From HdN1 sp964473645 (GTDB lineage Bacteria; Pseudomonadota; Gammaproteobacteria; Pseudomonadales; Ketobacteraceae): 64,000 nucleotides of DNA. The position numbers were made by a program, and so were the translations under genes. A model generated the notes under the pieces. It searched no databases. It had not been told where the DNA came from and worked only from the letters and a program-made list of their open reading frames with translations. The stretch spans positions 106,374 through 170,373 of the forward strand of contig CAYYPW010000012.1 of NCBI GenBank assembly GCA_964473645.1. The letters are read 5' to 3'. Below, in pieces: positions 25,824 to 35,015 of this stretch; position 1 is the first letter of the stretch; every line of letters starts with the position of its first letter.

Positions 25824-27011
25824 ATGAAATTTGTGGATGAGGCCAAAATCAGGGTTGAAGCCGGTGATGGCGGTAACGGTTGCCTAAGCTTCCGGCGTGA
25901 AAAATTTGTGCCATTGGGTGGTCCCGATGGTGGTAACGGCGGGGCGGGTGGCAGTGTTGTCATCGAAACCGATGTCAACCTCAATACACTGATTGATTAT
26001 CGCTTTGAACGGATTTTCAGGGCGCATCGCGGTGAGAATGGCTCGGGCAAGAATTGCACGGGCGGCGCCGGTGGCGATGTGGTTCTGCGAGTGCCGGTCG
26101 GAACCACGGTTATTGATGAAGATACCGAAGAGGTGTTGGGCGATCTTACCGAAATCGGTCAGCAGTTGTTGGTGGCCAAGGGCGGGCGAGGTGGTTTGGG
26201 CAATAACTGCTTCAAGTCCAGCCGCAATCGGTCGCCGCGCCATACCACGCCAGGCACCCCGGGTGAGCGCCGCAACCTGCGTTTTGAGTTAAAAGTGCTG
26301 GCGGATGTCGGGTTGTTGGGCATGCCCAATGCAGGCAAATCCAGTTTGATACGCGCTGTGTCAGCCGCAAAGCCAAAAGTAGCGGATTACCCCTTCACTA
26401 CCTTGGTGCCCAATCTTGGTGTGGTAAAGGTAGATAAGCTGCGCAGTTTTGTGATGGCCGATATTCCAGGTTTGATTGAGGGTGCCGCCGAAGGCGCCGG
26501 CTTGGGTATTCGTTTTCTCAAGCACTTGGCGCGTACGCGTTTGCTATTGCACGTGGTGGATATTGCCCCTTGGGATGGTAGCAGTCCGGCCGAGAATGTG
26601 AACAAGATTGTTGAAGAGTTGCGCCATTTCAGTCCGGCGTTATCCGAACGTGATCGTTGGTTGGTACTAAATAAAATCGATTTATTGCTTGAAGACGAAG
26701 CAGACGAGCGCTGCCAATCCATTATCGATGCATTGCAATGGCAAGGTCCGGTATTTCGCATCTCTGCGTCGGAACGCATAGGTACCGATCGTTTGGTGCA
26801 GGCCATTATGGTCTATATCGAAGAAATGAATGAGCGTATCGCAAACGACCCCGAATTTGCCGAGCAGGAGTTCGCTGCGCGAGCCCGGCTTGAAGAAGAA
26901 GCGCGTGAAAAAGTGCGCGAGCTGGCGGCGCGCCATCGTGAAGAAGCCGAAGATGACGACTTTGATGACGATGACGACGACCATGATGTTGAGATAATTT
27001 ACGCCCACTGA
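25824..27011 (+). CDS. obgE: Obg-type GTPase
   Basis: ObgE (CgtA) is an essential GTPase linked to 50S subunit assembly and stress control. The 395-residue protein has the glycine-rich Obg fold at residues 1-158 (GDGGNGCLSFRREKFVPLGG), the G domain with P-loop GMPNAGKSS (166-174), switch motif DIPGLIEGAAEGAGLG, and NKID. The C-terminal tail ends in a run of aspartates (EDDDFDDDDDDHD), as in other Gammaproteobacteria. GGAGG precedes the start. proB follows after 5 bases, so the two are coupled. Confidence 0.97.
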   Translation: MKFVDEAKIRVEAGDGGNGCLSFRREKFVPLGGPDGGNGGAGGSVVIETDVNLNTLIDYRFERIFRAHRGENGSGKNCTGGAGGDVVLRVPVGTTVIDEDTEEVLGDLTEIGQQLLVAKGGRGGLGNNCFKSSRNRSPRHTTPGTPGERRNLRFELKVLADVGLLGMPNAGKSSLIRAVSAAKPKVADYPFTTLVPNLGVVKVDKLRSFVMADIPGLIEGAAEGAGLGIRFLKHLARTRLLLHVVDIAPWDGSSPAENVNKIVEELRHFSPALSERDRWLVLNKIDLLLEDEADERCQSIIDALQWQGPVFRISASERIGTDRLVQAIMVYIEEMNERIANDPEFAEQEFAARARLEEEAREKVRELAARHREEAEDDDFDDDDDDHDVEIIYAH

Positions 27012-27016
27012 CGGTT

Positions 27017-28162
27017 ATGACGAGAAAGACTGCTGTAACACAACGATCAGATTTGAGTGCCTGCCGACGTTGGGTGATCAAGATTGGCAGCGCATTGCTC
27101 ACGGCCAATGGTCGTGGTCTCGATAGCACGGCCATCGCCGACTGGGTGGCGCAAATGGCTTGGTTGCGCCAGCAAGGCATCGAAGTCGTGCTCGTTTCTT
27201 CCGGTGCGGTTGCCGAAGGCATGAGTCGGCTGGGTTGGAAGCAGCGTCCCAAAGCGATTCATGACTTGCAAGCGGCGGCGGCCATTGGTCAGATGGGCCT
27301 CGTGCAAACCTGGGAATCCTCTTTTCAGCAGCATCAGTTAAAGACGGCGCAAATTCTTGTCACCCATGATGATTTGTCCGATCGCAAACGGTATCTGAAC
27401 AGCCGCAGCACGCTGCTGACGTTATTGCGTTTGGGGGTTATCCCGGTCGTCAACGAGAACGACACAGTAGTCACTGACGAAATTCGTTTCGGTGACAATG
27501 ACACCCTCGGTGCGCTGGTGGCGAACCTTGTAGAGGCCGAAGTGTTGGTCATTTTGACGGACCAGCTCGGCATGTTCGATAAAGATCCCCGTGAAAATCC
27601 AGATGCAAAACTACTGAATGTGGCGCGTGCTGGAGATCCGTCCCTGATGCAGATGGCCAGCGGCAAATCGGGCTCGCTGGGGCGTGGCGGCATGGCGACC
27701 AAAGTGCGTGCGGCGCAGCTGGCTGCGCGCTCCGGTGTGCCGACAGTGATTGTCGGCGGGCGGCAAGAGCGGGTAATCGAGCGAGTCTGCCAGGGTGAGG
27801 ATGTTGGCACTTTACTGGTGGCTGATCTGGAGCCTTTCACTGCGCGCAAGCAATGGCTGGCAGGGCACCTGCAGATGCGCGGTACAGTACAACTGGATGC
27901 CGGAGCGGTCAAAGCCTTGCGTGAGAAGGGTGTAAGTCTGCTGCCGGTGGGAGTCAGTGGCGTGTTGGGTGAATTTTCGCGAGGAGAGATGATCTCGTGT
28001 GTTGGGCCCGAGGGCGAGCGGGTTGCCTGCGGCCTTGCCAATTACAGTGCGGATGAGACGCGCAAAATCATGGGTGCGGGCACTGATGCGATTGCTAACC
28101 GCTTGGGTTATATCGATGAGGCGGAGCTGATCCATCGCGACAATATGGTCGTGTTCGTCTAG
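27017..28162 (+). CDS. proB: Glutamate 5-kinase
   Basis: ProB phosphorylates glutamate to start proline synthesis. The 381-residue protein has the amino-acid kinase domain (WVIKIGSALLTANGRGLD, VLVSSGAVAEGM, PVVNENDTVVTDEIRFGDND, SLGRGGMATKV) and a C-terminal PUA domain from about residue 280 (RGTVQLDAGAVKALREKG). It is translationally coupled to obgE. The partner proA is not nearby, which is normal in pseudomonads. Proline feedback is expected. Confidence 0.97.
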   Translation: MTRKTAVTQRSDLSACRRWVIKIGSALLTANGRGLDSTAIADWVAQMAWLRQQGIEVVLVSSGAVAEGMSRLGWKQRPKAIHDLQAAAAIGQMGLVQTWESSFQQHQLKTAQILVTHDDLSDRKRYLNSRSTLLTLLRLGVIPVVNENDTVVTDEIRFGDNDTLGALVANLVEAEVLVILTDQLGMFDKDPRENPDAKLLNVARAGDPSLMQMASGKSGSLGRGGMATKVRAAQLAARSGVPTVIVGGRQERVIERVCQGEDVGTLLVADLEPFTARKQWLAGHLQMRGTVQLDAGAVKALREKGVSLLPVGVSGVLGEFSRGEMISCVGPEGERVACGLANYSADETRKIMGAGTDAIANRLGYIDEAELIHRDNMVVFV

Positions 28163-28291
28163 TGAATGGCTTTACCGTGAGCGCTTCAGCTAGGGCAGTG
28201 TAAGGGCGCGTATGGCAATGGAAAGGCGTTACGCTTAATAGCCATTCATTGTTAATGATGGCTCTGCAAAAGAAGACGCTGTAAAAGAAGT

Positions 28292-28331
28292 CCAATAAAA
28301 AAGGCCGGTTTCCACCGGCCTTTTTTATTGG
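28292..28331. terminator. Bidirectional terminator between proB and rpsT
   Basis: An 18-bp perfect stem (28292-28309 and 28314-28331) with loop TTCC has the core GGCCGGT flanked by A and T runs on both sides, so it stops both convergent units. Confidence 0.93.
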
Positions 28332-28349
28332 AGCCTGGAAGCAGAAGCC

Positions 28350-28622
28350 TTAAGCGCCTGCGCCCATCTCCTTGATTTGTGCACTCAGACGGCTCTTGTG
28401 ACGCGCAGCCTTGTTCTTGTGGATAATGCCTTTGTCGGCAATCCGGTCAATAACAGGTTGAGCTTCTTGGAACGCCTGTTGGGCAGCGTTTTTGTCGCCA
28501 GTTTCGATAGCGGCAATCACTTTCTTAACGTATGTGCGAACCATGGAGCGCAGACCGATATTGTGTCGGCGGCGCTTCTCAGCCTGGCGCGCACGTTTTT
28601 TAGCTTGCTTTGTATTAGCCAA
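28350..28622 (-). CDS. rpsT: 30S ribosomal protein S20 with TTG start
   Basis: S20 is a 90-residue, very basic protein of the small subunit (ANTKQAKKRARQAEKRRRHN). The start codon is TTG, not ATG: the minus strand reads AGGAG, eight bases, TTG, then GCT AAT ACA. No ATG or GTG gives the conserved N-terminus. E. coli rpsT also starts with UUG, and there the weak start takes part in self-regulation by S20, so the same control is likely here. The gene is monocistronic and convergent with proB. Confidence 0.97.
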   Translation of the reverse strand: MANTKQAKKRARQAEKRRRHNIGLRSMVRTYVKKVIAAIETGDKNAAQQAFQEAQPVIDRIADKGIIHKNKAARHKSRLSAQIKEMGAGA

Positions 28623-28961
28623 GGTCCTGCTCCTCGCAAATGATCAGGTATAAAAACTGCAGATGTAAAATCTAGGGACGCGAGATTATTCATGCTTAGC
28701 CCCTGCCTGTCAACCGCAGACATGAAAAAGTCCGGGCAGATCGTGTGCAGGAGGCATGAGCTTTCGCGCGAGGTGCGCATGGTACGCTTTGTGCCCGCGC
28801 GGTGCACGACCTTTTTTAGTGTCGGCGAGGCTACTCGACTCTAATGTAGTGGGCTCGAATGTAGCGGTTAGGAAATAGATAGAGGAAGCATGAAATAGAG
28901 CCGGTGCTCTGAGCGGACGCTTTCCGGTATACTTGGCGGTTTTGGTAGCGGCAGGATTCCC
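28623..28961. other. Divergent intergenic region between rpsT and ribF
   Basis: This 339-base region should hold the rpsT and ribF promoters and no gene is visible. In P. aeruginosa a murJ (mviN) gene lies between these two; here it is absent. Confidence 0.6.
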
Positions 28962-29918
28962 ATGGAAATTATCCGAGGTTTGCACAATCTGCAGCGTCTT
29001 TCCGCGGGCGCTACACGCGGCTGTGTCGCGACAGTGGGCAATTTCGATGGTGCCCATCGTGGGCACGCTGCCATTATCCAGCAATTGAAAGAGCATGGGC
29101 AGCGCTTGGGGCTCCCGGTGTGTGTGATGTTATTTGAACCGCAACCCCGGGAGTTTTTTGCCCCGCAGTCGGCTCCCGCCCGCTTAATGACTCTGCGCGA
29201 AAAGGCTGAAGTGCTGGCGGGCATGGGGATCGATCAACTGCTTTGTGTGCGTTTTGATCGCCGTTTTTGCTCAATGAGTGCAGCCGAGTTTTGCGAAAAG
29301 GTGCTGGTGGAGGGCTTGGGCGTCAAGCACCTTGTGGTCGGTGACGATTTTCGCTTTGGGCATGACCGGGTGGGGGATTTTGCCTTCTTGCAAAAGGCGG
29401 GATTGCAATGGGGGTTCGGTGTGGAAGAAACCCGCACCTTCTCGCTCGATGGTGAGCGCGTCAGCAGCACCCGTATTCGTGATGCACTGCAAACGGGGGA
29501 TTTCGCGCTGGCGAAGCATTTGCTTGGTCGGCCATTCAGTTTTTCGGGGCGAGTCGCACATGGGGATCGTTTAGGGCGCACCCTGGGTGTTCCGACGGCG
29601 AACCTTTGGCCTAACCGTGTGAAATCACCGCTACACGGCGTATATGCCGTATGGATCGACATGGAAAATGGTGAGCGTCATGCCGCCGTTGCCAATGTGG
29701 GCCCACGGCCAACAGTAGGTGGAACCCGCTGGCGTTTAGAGGCGCACCTGCTGGACTTTCAGGGTGACTTGTATGGGCAGCGATTGCATGCTGAGTTCAT
29801 TACCAAACTTCGCGATGAAAAAAAATTCTCCGGGTTGGATGAGTTGAAAACCAATATTCAAAACGACATTCGTACGGCAAAGGAACTCTTTTCCAGGATT
29901 CGTGATTCCCGAATTTAA
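28962..29918 (+). CDS. ribF: Bifunctional riboflavin kinase/FMN adenylyltransferase
   Basis: RibF turns riboflavin into FMN and FMN into FAD. The 318-residue protein has the nucleotidyltransferase half first (VATVGNFDGAHRGHAAIIQQL with the HxGH-like motif, and VSSTRIRDALQTGDFALA) and the kinase half from about residue 185 (FSGRVAHGDRLGRTLGVPTANL with the PTAN motif, then GVYAVWIDMENG). ileS follows after about 100 bases in the same direction, the usual gammaproteobacterial order. Confidence 0.97.
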   Translation: MEIIRGLHNLQRLSAGATRGCVATVGNFDGAHRGHAAIIQQLKEHGQRLGLPVCVMLFEPQPREFFAPQSAPARLMTLREKAEVLAGMGIDQLLCVRFDRRFCSMSAAEFCEKVLVEGLGVKHLVVGDDFRFGHDRVGDFAFLQKAGLQWGFGVEETRTFSLDGERVSSTRIRDALQTGDFALAKHLLGRPFSFSGRVAHGDRLGRTLGVPTANLWPNRVKSPLHGVYAVWIDMENGERHAAVANVGPRPTVGGTRWRLEAHLLDFQGDLYGQRLHAEFITKLRDEKKFSGLDELKTNIQNDIRTAKELFSRIRDSRI

Positions 29919-30015
29919 CCTTGCTGTCGTCAACCCCCATCATTTCAATTAATTGTTAATACTGATTCAACCTTAAAACAGACTGCTCCATTCAACAGAT
30001 CAAGCTTGAGGCACC

Positions 30016-32829
30016 ATGGCCGATTACAAACACACTCTGAATCTTCCGGATACGGCCTTTTCGATGAAGGCCAATTTGCCGCAGCGCGAACCGGATATGC
30101 TCAACCGTTGGCAGGGCATGGATTTGTACGGACGGATTAACGCCATTGCTGAAGGTCGCCCTCTGTTCGTATTGCATGATGGCCCTCCATATGCAAATGG
30201 CGACATCCATATTGGCCATGCGGTGAACAAAATTCTCAAGGACATTATTCTTAAATCGCGTCGGTTGGACGGTTTCAATGCCCCCTACGTGCCGGGCTGG
30301 GATTGCCATGGTCTGCCTATTGAGCACAACGTCGAGAAAAAATTTGGGAAAGCGGGCAGCAAACTTTCGGTCGCAGAATTCCGTCAAAAATGTCGTGAAT
30401 ATGCCAAGCAGCAGGTGGATGGTCAGCGTAAGGATTTCATTCGCTTGGGGGTCATTGGTGATTGGCAGAACCCCTATCTCACCATGGATTATCGGGTGGA
30501 AGCAGATATCGTCAGGGCACTCGGTAAGATCATCGACAACGGACATTTAGTGAAAGGTTTCAAACCTGTTTACTGGAGTGTGGTAGGCGGTTCTGCGTTG
30601 GCTGAAGCTGAAGTCGAATACCAGGAAAAAACGTCGACCCAGGTCGATGTGCGTTTCTCCTTCAAAAATCCGGCCCTGCTGGGCGAGCGTTTTGGTATCT
30701 CGCTTCCAGAAGGTCTTCCAGCCTCGGCCGTGATCTGGACCACGACCCCCTGGACGTTACCCGCTAACCAGGCGGTGGCGCTGGGTGCGGATCTTGAATA
30801 CAGCCTGGTGCGTCTCGATGCTGGGCAGGGTGATGAGGTTTTGTTGCTGGCGACCGATTTGCTCGCCAGTGTTCTGCAGCGTTATGGCGTGGTGGACCAT
30901 CAGGTGTTGGCGGTCGTGTATGGCCACACTTTGGAGGGATTGCAGCTGCAGCACCCCTTCTATGAGCGTGTAGTGTCGATGGTGCTGGGCGACCACGTTA
31001 CCACTGATGCCGGTACGGGCGCAGTACATATCGCGCCCGATCATGGCTTGGAAGACTTTGCTGTCGGCTTGAAATATGGTTTGGGCACGCTTAATTATGT
31101 TGGCGCGGATGGCACCTACTCCAGCGAGACGCCGTTGTTTGCGGGTGAGCATGTTTACAAAGTCGAAGACAAAGTGCTTGAAACCCTGCTCTCGCGTGGT
31201 GCCTTGATTCGGCAAGCAAAATTGCGTCATAGCTACCCACACTGCTGGCGCACCAAAACGCCACTGATTTTTCGTGCGACTCCGCAGTGGTTTATTTCCA
31301 TGCATGAAAAAGGGTTGCTCGAAACCTGCCGCGCTGAAGTCGAAAAAGTCGAATGGTTGCCGGAGTGGGGCAAAAATCGCATTGACGCCATGCTGGACAG
31401 CAGTCCGGATTGGTGTATCTCGCGTCAACGTACCTGGGGCGTACCCATCACGTTATTTGTGCATAAGGAAACCCAGTCGCTGCATCCCGACACCGCGCAG
31501 CTAATCGAAGCCGTTGCAAAACGTATTGAAGTGGGTGGCATTGATGCCTGGTTTGCGCTGGATGCCAGTGAAGTGCTTGGCGCTGACGCGGCATTTTATG
31601 ACAAAGTGACTGACACCCTGGATGTGTGGTTCGATTCGGGCGTGACGCACTATTCTGTGCTAGAGCAGCGTGCAGAATTGCGTGTGCCTGCAGATCTTTA
31701 CCTGGAAGGCTCCGATCAGCATCGCGGTTGGTTTCAATCATCATTGAAAACCTCTGTGGCGATGCGAGGCGTGGCGCCTTATAGAACGGTCCTGACGCAC
31801 GGATTCACTGTCGATCAACACGGCAAGAAAATGTCGAAATCCCTGGGGAACACGGTTTCGCCGCAAGATGTGACCAAATCCCTGGGTGCAGACATCATTC
31901 GTCTGTGGGTCGCTGCCACCGATTATCGCGGCGAAATGACAGTCTCGGATGAAATCCTCAAGCGCACAGCGGATTCTTACCGACGTATTCGCAATACCTC
32001 ACGCTTTTTGTTGGCAAATCTGAAAGGCTTTGATCCTGCTGAACATTTGCTGCCGGTTGAATCCATGGTCGCACTCGACCGTTGGGTGGTGCGTCGCGCG
32101 GCGGAACTACAGGCGGAGATTAAGGGTCACTATGAACAATATCAGTTTCATAGTATTTACCAGAAAATCCACAATTTTTGCTCGGTGGATCTGGGAGGAT
32201 TTTATCTGGATGTCATCAAGGATCGTCAATATACCGCACGTGCCGATGGCCATGCTCGCCGCTCAGTACAATCGGCGCTTTACCATGTTGTTGAGGCGCT
32301 GGTGCGGTGGATGGCACCGATTTTGAGTTTTACTGCTGATGAAATTTGGGCGTTCATCCCTGGCAAGCGAAGCGAATCCGTTTTGCTCGAAACCTGGTAT
32401 CAAGGTTTGAGCGTGTTGCCTGACGATCAAGCAATGAATTCGGATTTTTGGGCACAGGTGCTATTGGTGCGTGACGCGGTGAATAAGCAGATTGAAGCGG
32501 CACGCAATGCTGGCATTATGAAAGACAGGTTGCAGGCCGAGGTCGATCTCTATTGCGGCGCAGACCTTAAATCCTTGCTGGACACATTACAAGATGAGTT
32601 GCGCTTTGTACTGATAACCTCGGCTGCACGTGTGCATGCACTGGAAAACATCGGCAACACAACGGATCTCGCTGATTTACGGGTAGTGGTACATGGCTCC
32701 GCGCATGTCAAATGTGCTCGCTGCTGGCACCATCGCGAAGATATTGGTGTGCATGCAGAACACCCTGAAATATGCGGTCGCTGTGTCGATAACGTGGTAG
32801 GTGTGGGTGAAACGCGTCGTTTTGCTTGA
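30016..32829 (+). CDS. ileS: Isoleucyl-tRNA synthetase
   Basis: IleS charges tRNA-Ile and edits misactivated valine. The 937-residue class I enzyme has the HIGH motif in GDIHIGHAVNKILKD (near 62), the connective editing domain (TTTPWTLPANQAVALG, TDAGTGAVHIAPDHG), and the KMSKS motif at 605-609. The C-terminal zinc-binding cysteines are seen in CARCWHHRED and CGRC. Length and all motifs match the E. coli type. lspA follows, and IleS-LspA pairing is conserved. Confidence 0.98.
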   Translation: MADYKHTLNLPDTAFSMKANLPQREPDMLNRWQGMDLYGRINAIAEGRPLFVLHDGPPYANGDIHIGHAVNKILKDIILKSRRLDGFNAPYVPGWDCHGLPIEHNVEKKFGKAGSKLSVAEFRQKCREYAKQQVDGQRKDFIRLGVIGDWQNPYLTMDYRVEADIVRALGKIIDNGHLVKGFKPVYWSVVGGSALAEAEVEYQEKTSTQVDVRFSFKNPALLGERFGISLPEGLPASAVIWTTTPWTLPANQAVALGADLEYSLVRLDAGQGDEVLLLATDLLASVLQRYGVVDHQVLAVVYGHTLEGLQLQHPFYERVVSMVLGDHVTTDAGTGAVHIAPDHGLEDFAVGLKYGLGTLNYVGADGTYSSETPLFAGEHVYKVEDKVLETLLSRGALIRQAKLRHSYPHCWRTKTPLIFRATPQWFISMHEKGLLETCRAEVEKVEWLPEWGKNRIDAMLDSSPDWCISRQRTWGVPITLFVHKETQSLHPDTAQLIEAVAKRIEVGGIDAWFALDASEVLGADAAFYDKVTDTLDVWFDSGVTHYSVLEQRAELRVPADLYLEGSDQHRGWFQSSLKTSVAMRGVAPYRTVLTHGFTVDQHGKKMSKSLGNTVSPQDVTKSLGADIIRLWVAATDYRGEMTVSDEILKRTADSYRRIRNTSRFLLANLKGFDPAEHLLPVESMVALDRWVVRRAAELQAEIKGHYEQYQFHSIYQKIHNFCSVDLGGFYLDVIKDRQYTARADGHARRSVQSALYHVVEALVRWMAPILSFTADEIWAFIPGKRSESVLLETWYQGLSVLPDDQAMNSDFWAQVLLVRDAVNKQIEAARNAGIMKDRLQAEVDLYCGADLKSLLDTLQDELRFVLITSAARVHALENIGNTTDLADLRVVVHGSAHVKCARCWHHREDIGVHAEHPEICGRCVDNVVGVGETRRFA

Positions 32830-32832
32830 TTC

Positions 32833-32863
32833 AGCAACCCTGATGTTCAACATCAGGGTTGCT
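32833..32863. repeat. 14-bp hairpin between ileS and lspA
   Basis: AGCAACCCTGATGT (32833-32846) pairs perfectly with ACATCAGGGTTGCT (32850-32863) across the loop TCA, right after the ileS stop. No T run follows, so it may mark an mRNA processing or attenuation point rather than a full stop. Confidence 0.6.
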
Positions 32864-32912
32864 CCAAGTACTAAATTGCGACATCAAATATAAGTTTTAC
32901 ATAGGCAAAATA

Positions 32913-33443
32913 ATGAGTACGCAGATGGCGACCCCAAAGGGGCAGGTGCAAACACAGGCTGCTGGGATGTTGAACTGGTTATGGCTCAGTGCCCTGGTGA
33001 TTGTATCGGATCAAATCACCAAATTAATTATTACGGAATTGTATGTGTTGGGTGATTCCACCCCCGTATTTTCGTTTTTTAATATTGTGCGCGCACACAA
33101 CACGGGGGCAGCGTTCAGTTTTTTGGCGGGTGAACCGGGCTGGCAGCGCTGGTTTTTTGCCGCCATAGCCGTTGCCGTGAGCATTATGCTTGTCCAGTGG
33201 TTGAGAAAGCTCCCCAACAATGATCGCTTTATGGCCATTGCGTTAACCTTGGTGTTGGGCGGCGCAATCGGCAATCTGATTGATCGCATGCTGCTTGGCT
33301 ATGTCGTCGATTTTCTTGATTTTTACTGGGGAGGCTATCACTTTCCCGCGTTCAACATTGCCGATTCAGCCATCACGGTGGGGGCGGTCATGCTGGCGAT
33401 AGATGTAGTACGCAATCCTGGCAAAGAGGATAAAAAAGCATGA
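32913..33443 (+). CDS. lspA: Lipoprotein signal peptidase (signal peptidase II)
   Basis: LspA cleaves the signal peptide of diacylglyceryl-modified prolipoproteins in the inner membrane. I take the ATG at 32913; the open frame can run further upstream only from a TTG inside the hairpin, which is unlikely. The 176-residue product has four membrane helices. The catalytic aspartates lie in GYVVDFLDFY and in FNIADSAITVG; GGAIGNLIDR and HNTGAAFS are also conserved. fkpB overlaps by 4 bases. The window itself encodes several lipoproteins that would be substrates. Confidence 0.96.
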   Translation: MSTQMATPKGQVQTQAAGMLNWLWLSALVIVSDQITKLIITELYVLGDSTPVFSFFNIVRAHNTGAAFSFLAGEPGWQRWFFAAIAVAVSIMLVQWLRKLPNNDRFMAIALTLVLGGAIGNLIDRMLLGYVVDFLDFYWGGYHFPAFNIADSAITVGAVMLAIDVVRNPGKEDKKA

Positions 33444-33907
33444 ATGAGGACAATCGCAGAATTGGCCCTGGCACGCGAGTGACCCTGCATTTTTCTGTCT
33501 CGCTCGCTGATGGGCATTTGCTCGATACCACCAAAAATGGCAATCCCGCTGAATTCACTTTTGGCGATGGCAGTCTTATTGCCGGCTTTGAATCCGGATT
33601 GGTCGGCTTGAAAGTAGGTGATCGCCGCTCTCTTTTTCTGACCCCTGAACAGGCGTTTGGCGAACGCAACGAGGCGAATATTCAACAATTTCCTCGCTCT
33701 AATTTTAAAGGGATGGCGCTATCAGCCGGGTTGGTAGTCTCTTTTGCTGATGCGGCAAAGGCTGAGCTGCCAGGGGTGGTGGTGGATTTTGACGATGATC
33801 ATGTGACGGTTGATTTCAATCATCCCTTGGCTGGACGCGATCTGAATTTCGAGGTCGAAATCATTAATGTGGTGGATGCAGGTAGCACTACCATTCAATT
33901 GGCATGA
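33440..33907 (+). CDS. fkpB: FKBP-type peptidyl-prolyl isomerase (SlpA-like)
   Basis: The 155-residue protein is an FKBP-fold prolyl isomerase of the SlpA/FkpB class, with the flap domain that gives chaperone activity. Motifs are VTLHFSVSLADGHLLDTT, EFTFGDGSLIAGFESGLVGL and the later NHPLAGRDLNFEVEIINV. The start overlaps the lspA stop (ATGA). The ileS-lspA-fkpB-ispH order is the standard one. It should act in the cytoplasm. Confidence 0.95.
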   Translation: MNEDNRRIGPGTRVTLHFSVSLADGHLLDTTKNGNPAEFTFGDGSLIAGFESGLVGLKVGDRRSLFLTPEQAFGERNEANIQQFPRSNFKGMALSAGLVVSFADAAKAELPGVVVDFDDDHVTVDFNHPLAGRDLNFEVEIINVVDAGSTTIQLA

Positions 33908-33915
33908 GGTGATCT

Positions 33916-34854
33916 ATGAGCCTGGAAATAAAAATGGCGAATCCTCGCGGGTTCTGTGCGGGTGTCGATCGCGCTATTGCCATCGTCAATCGGGCGTTGG
34001 AGGTGTTTGGTGCACCCATTTATGTGCGTCATGAAGTCGTACATAACAAATTTGTAGTGGATGATCTGCGGGAACGTGGTGCTGTTTTTGTCGATGAACT
34101 CGATCAAGTGCCGGACGATGCCATTGTCATTTTCTCGGCCCATGGAGTCTCTCGTACCGTCCAGGATGATGCCAAAGGGCGTGGTTTGAAGGTGTTTGAC
34201 GCGACTTGCCCGCTGGTGACGAAAGTGCATATTGAAGTCCTGCGATATTCGCGGGAAGGCCGCGAATGCATTCTGATCGGGCATGAAGGGCATCCAGAAG
34301 TAGAAGGCACGATGGGGCAATATGACCGCAGTTTTGGTGGTGATATTTATCTGATTGAAAACGTGAATGATGTGGCGAAACTGGCGCCGCGTGACGCGAA
34401 CAAGCTCGCTTATGTTACTCAAACCACGTTATCCGTGGATGATACCTCGGCGGTCATCGATGCATTGCGGGCAAAGTTTCCCAATGTCATGGGGCCACGT
34501 AAGGACGATATTTGTTATGCCACGCAGAATCGGCAGGATGCCGTAAAAACATTAGCCCTGGAAACTCAGGTGGTATTTGTGGTGGGCTCGCCGAATAGCT
34601 CTAATTCCAATCGCTTGCGTGAACTTGCTGAACGGTGTGGAGCACGTGCCTATCTGGTGGATCACCCTGACCAGCTGCAAAAATCGTGGCTGGATGGCGT
34701 GCGGAGCATAGGCGTTACGGCAGGTGCTTCTGCACCAGAAGAGCTGGTTTCGCAGGTGGTAACGCAGCTTCGGGAGTGGGGCGGGGATGCGCCACAGGAG
34801 TTAGTGGGGCGGGAAGAAAATGTGGTGTTTTCAATGCCGAAGGAGCTTCGCTAA
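33916..34854 (+). CDS. ispH: 4-hydroxy-3-methylbut-2-enyl diphosphate reductase
   Basis: IspH makes isopentenyl and dimethylallyl diphosphate, the last step of the MEP pathway, using an iron-sulfur cluster. The 312-residue protein keeps the three cluster cysteines in NPRGFCAGVDRAI, DATCPLVTKVH and ICYATQNRQ, plus GHEGHPEVEGT and VGSPNSSNSNRL. It ends the ileS operon. The minor-pilin operon starts about 160 bases further on. Confidence 0.97.
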   Translation: MSLEIKMANPRGFCAGVDRAIAIVNRALEVFGAPIYVRHEVVHNKFVVDDLRERGAVFVDELDQVPDDAIVIFSAHGVSRTVQDDAKGRGLKVFDATCPLVTKVHIEVLRYSREGRECILIGHEGHPEVEGTMGQYDRSFGGDIYLIENVNDVAKLAPRDANKLAYVTQTTLSVDDTSAVIDALRAKFPNVMGPRKDDICYATQNRQDAVKTLALETQVVFVVGSPNSSNSNRLRELAERCGARAYLVDHPDQLQKSWLDGVRSIGVTAGASAPEELVSQVVTQLREWGGDAPQELVGREENVVFSMPKELR

Positions 34855-35015
34855 ACCGTGGAATTTCCGCTCGAAATATAAAGTTGATCATAAAATGATC
34901 TATTTCGTGTTATGCATTTTCATCGGTCGCCAAAGCGCTCCCATTGGTCGTTAGGCGCATAGACGACAAGCATCAAGGCGAGTAGCATTTGCACTGAATC
35001 AAGGAGGTTCAGTGC

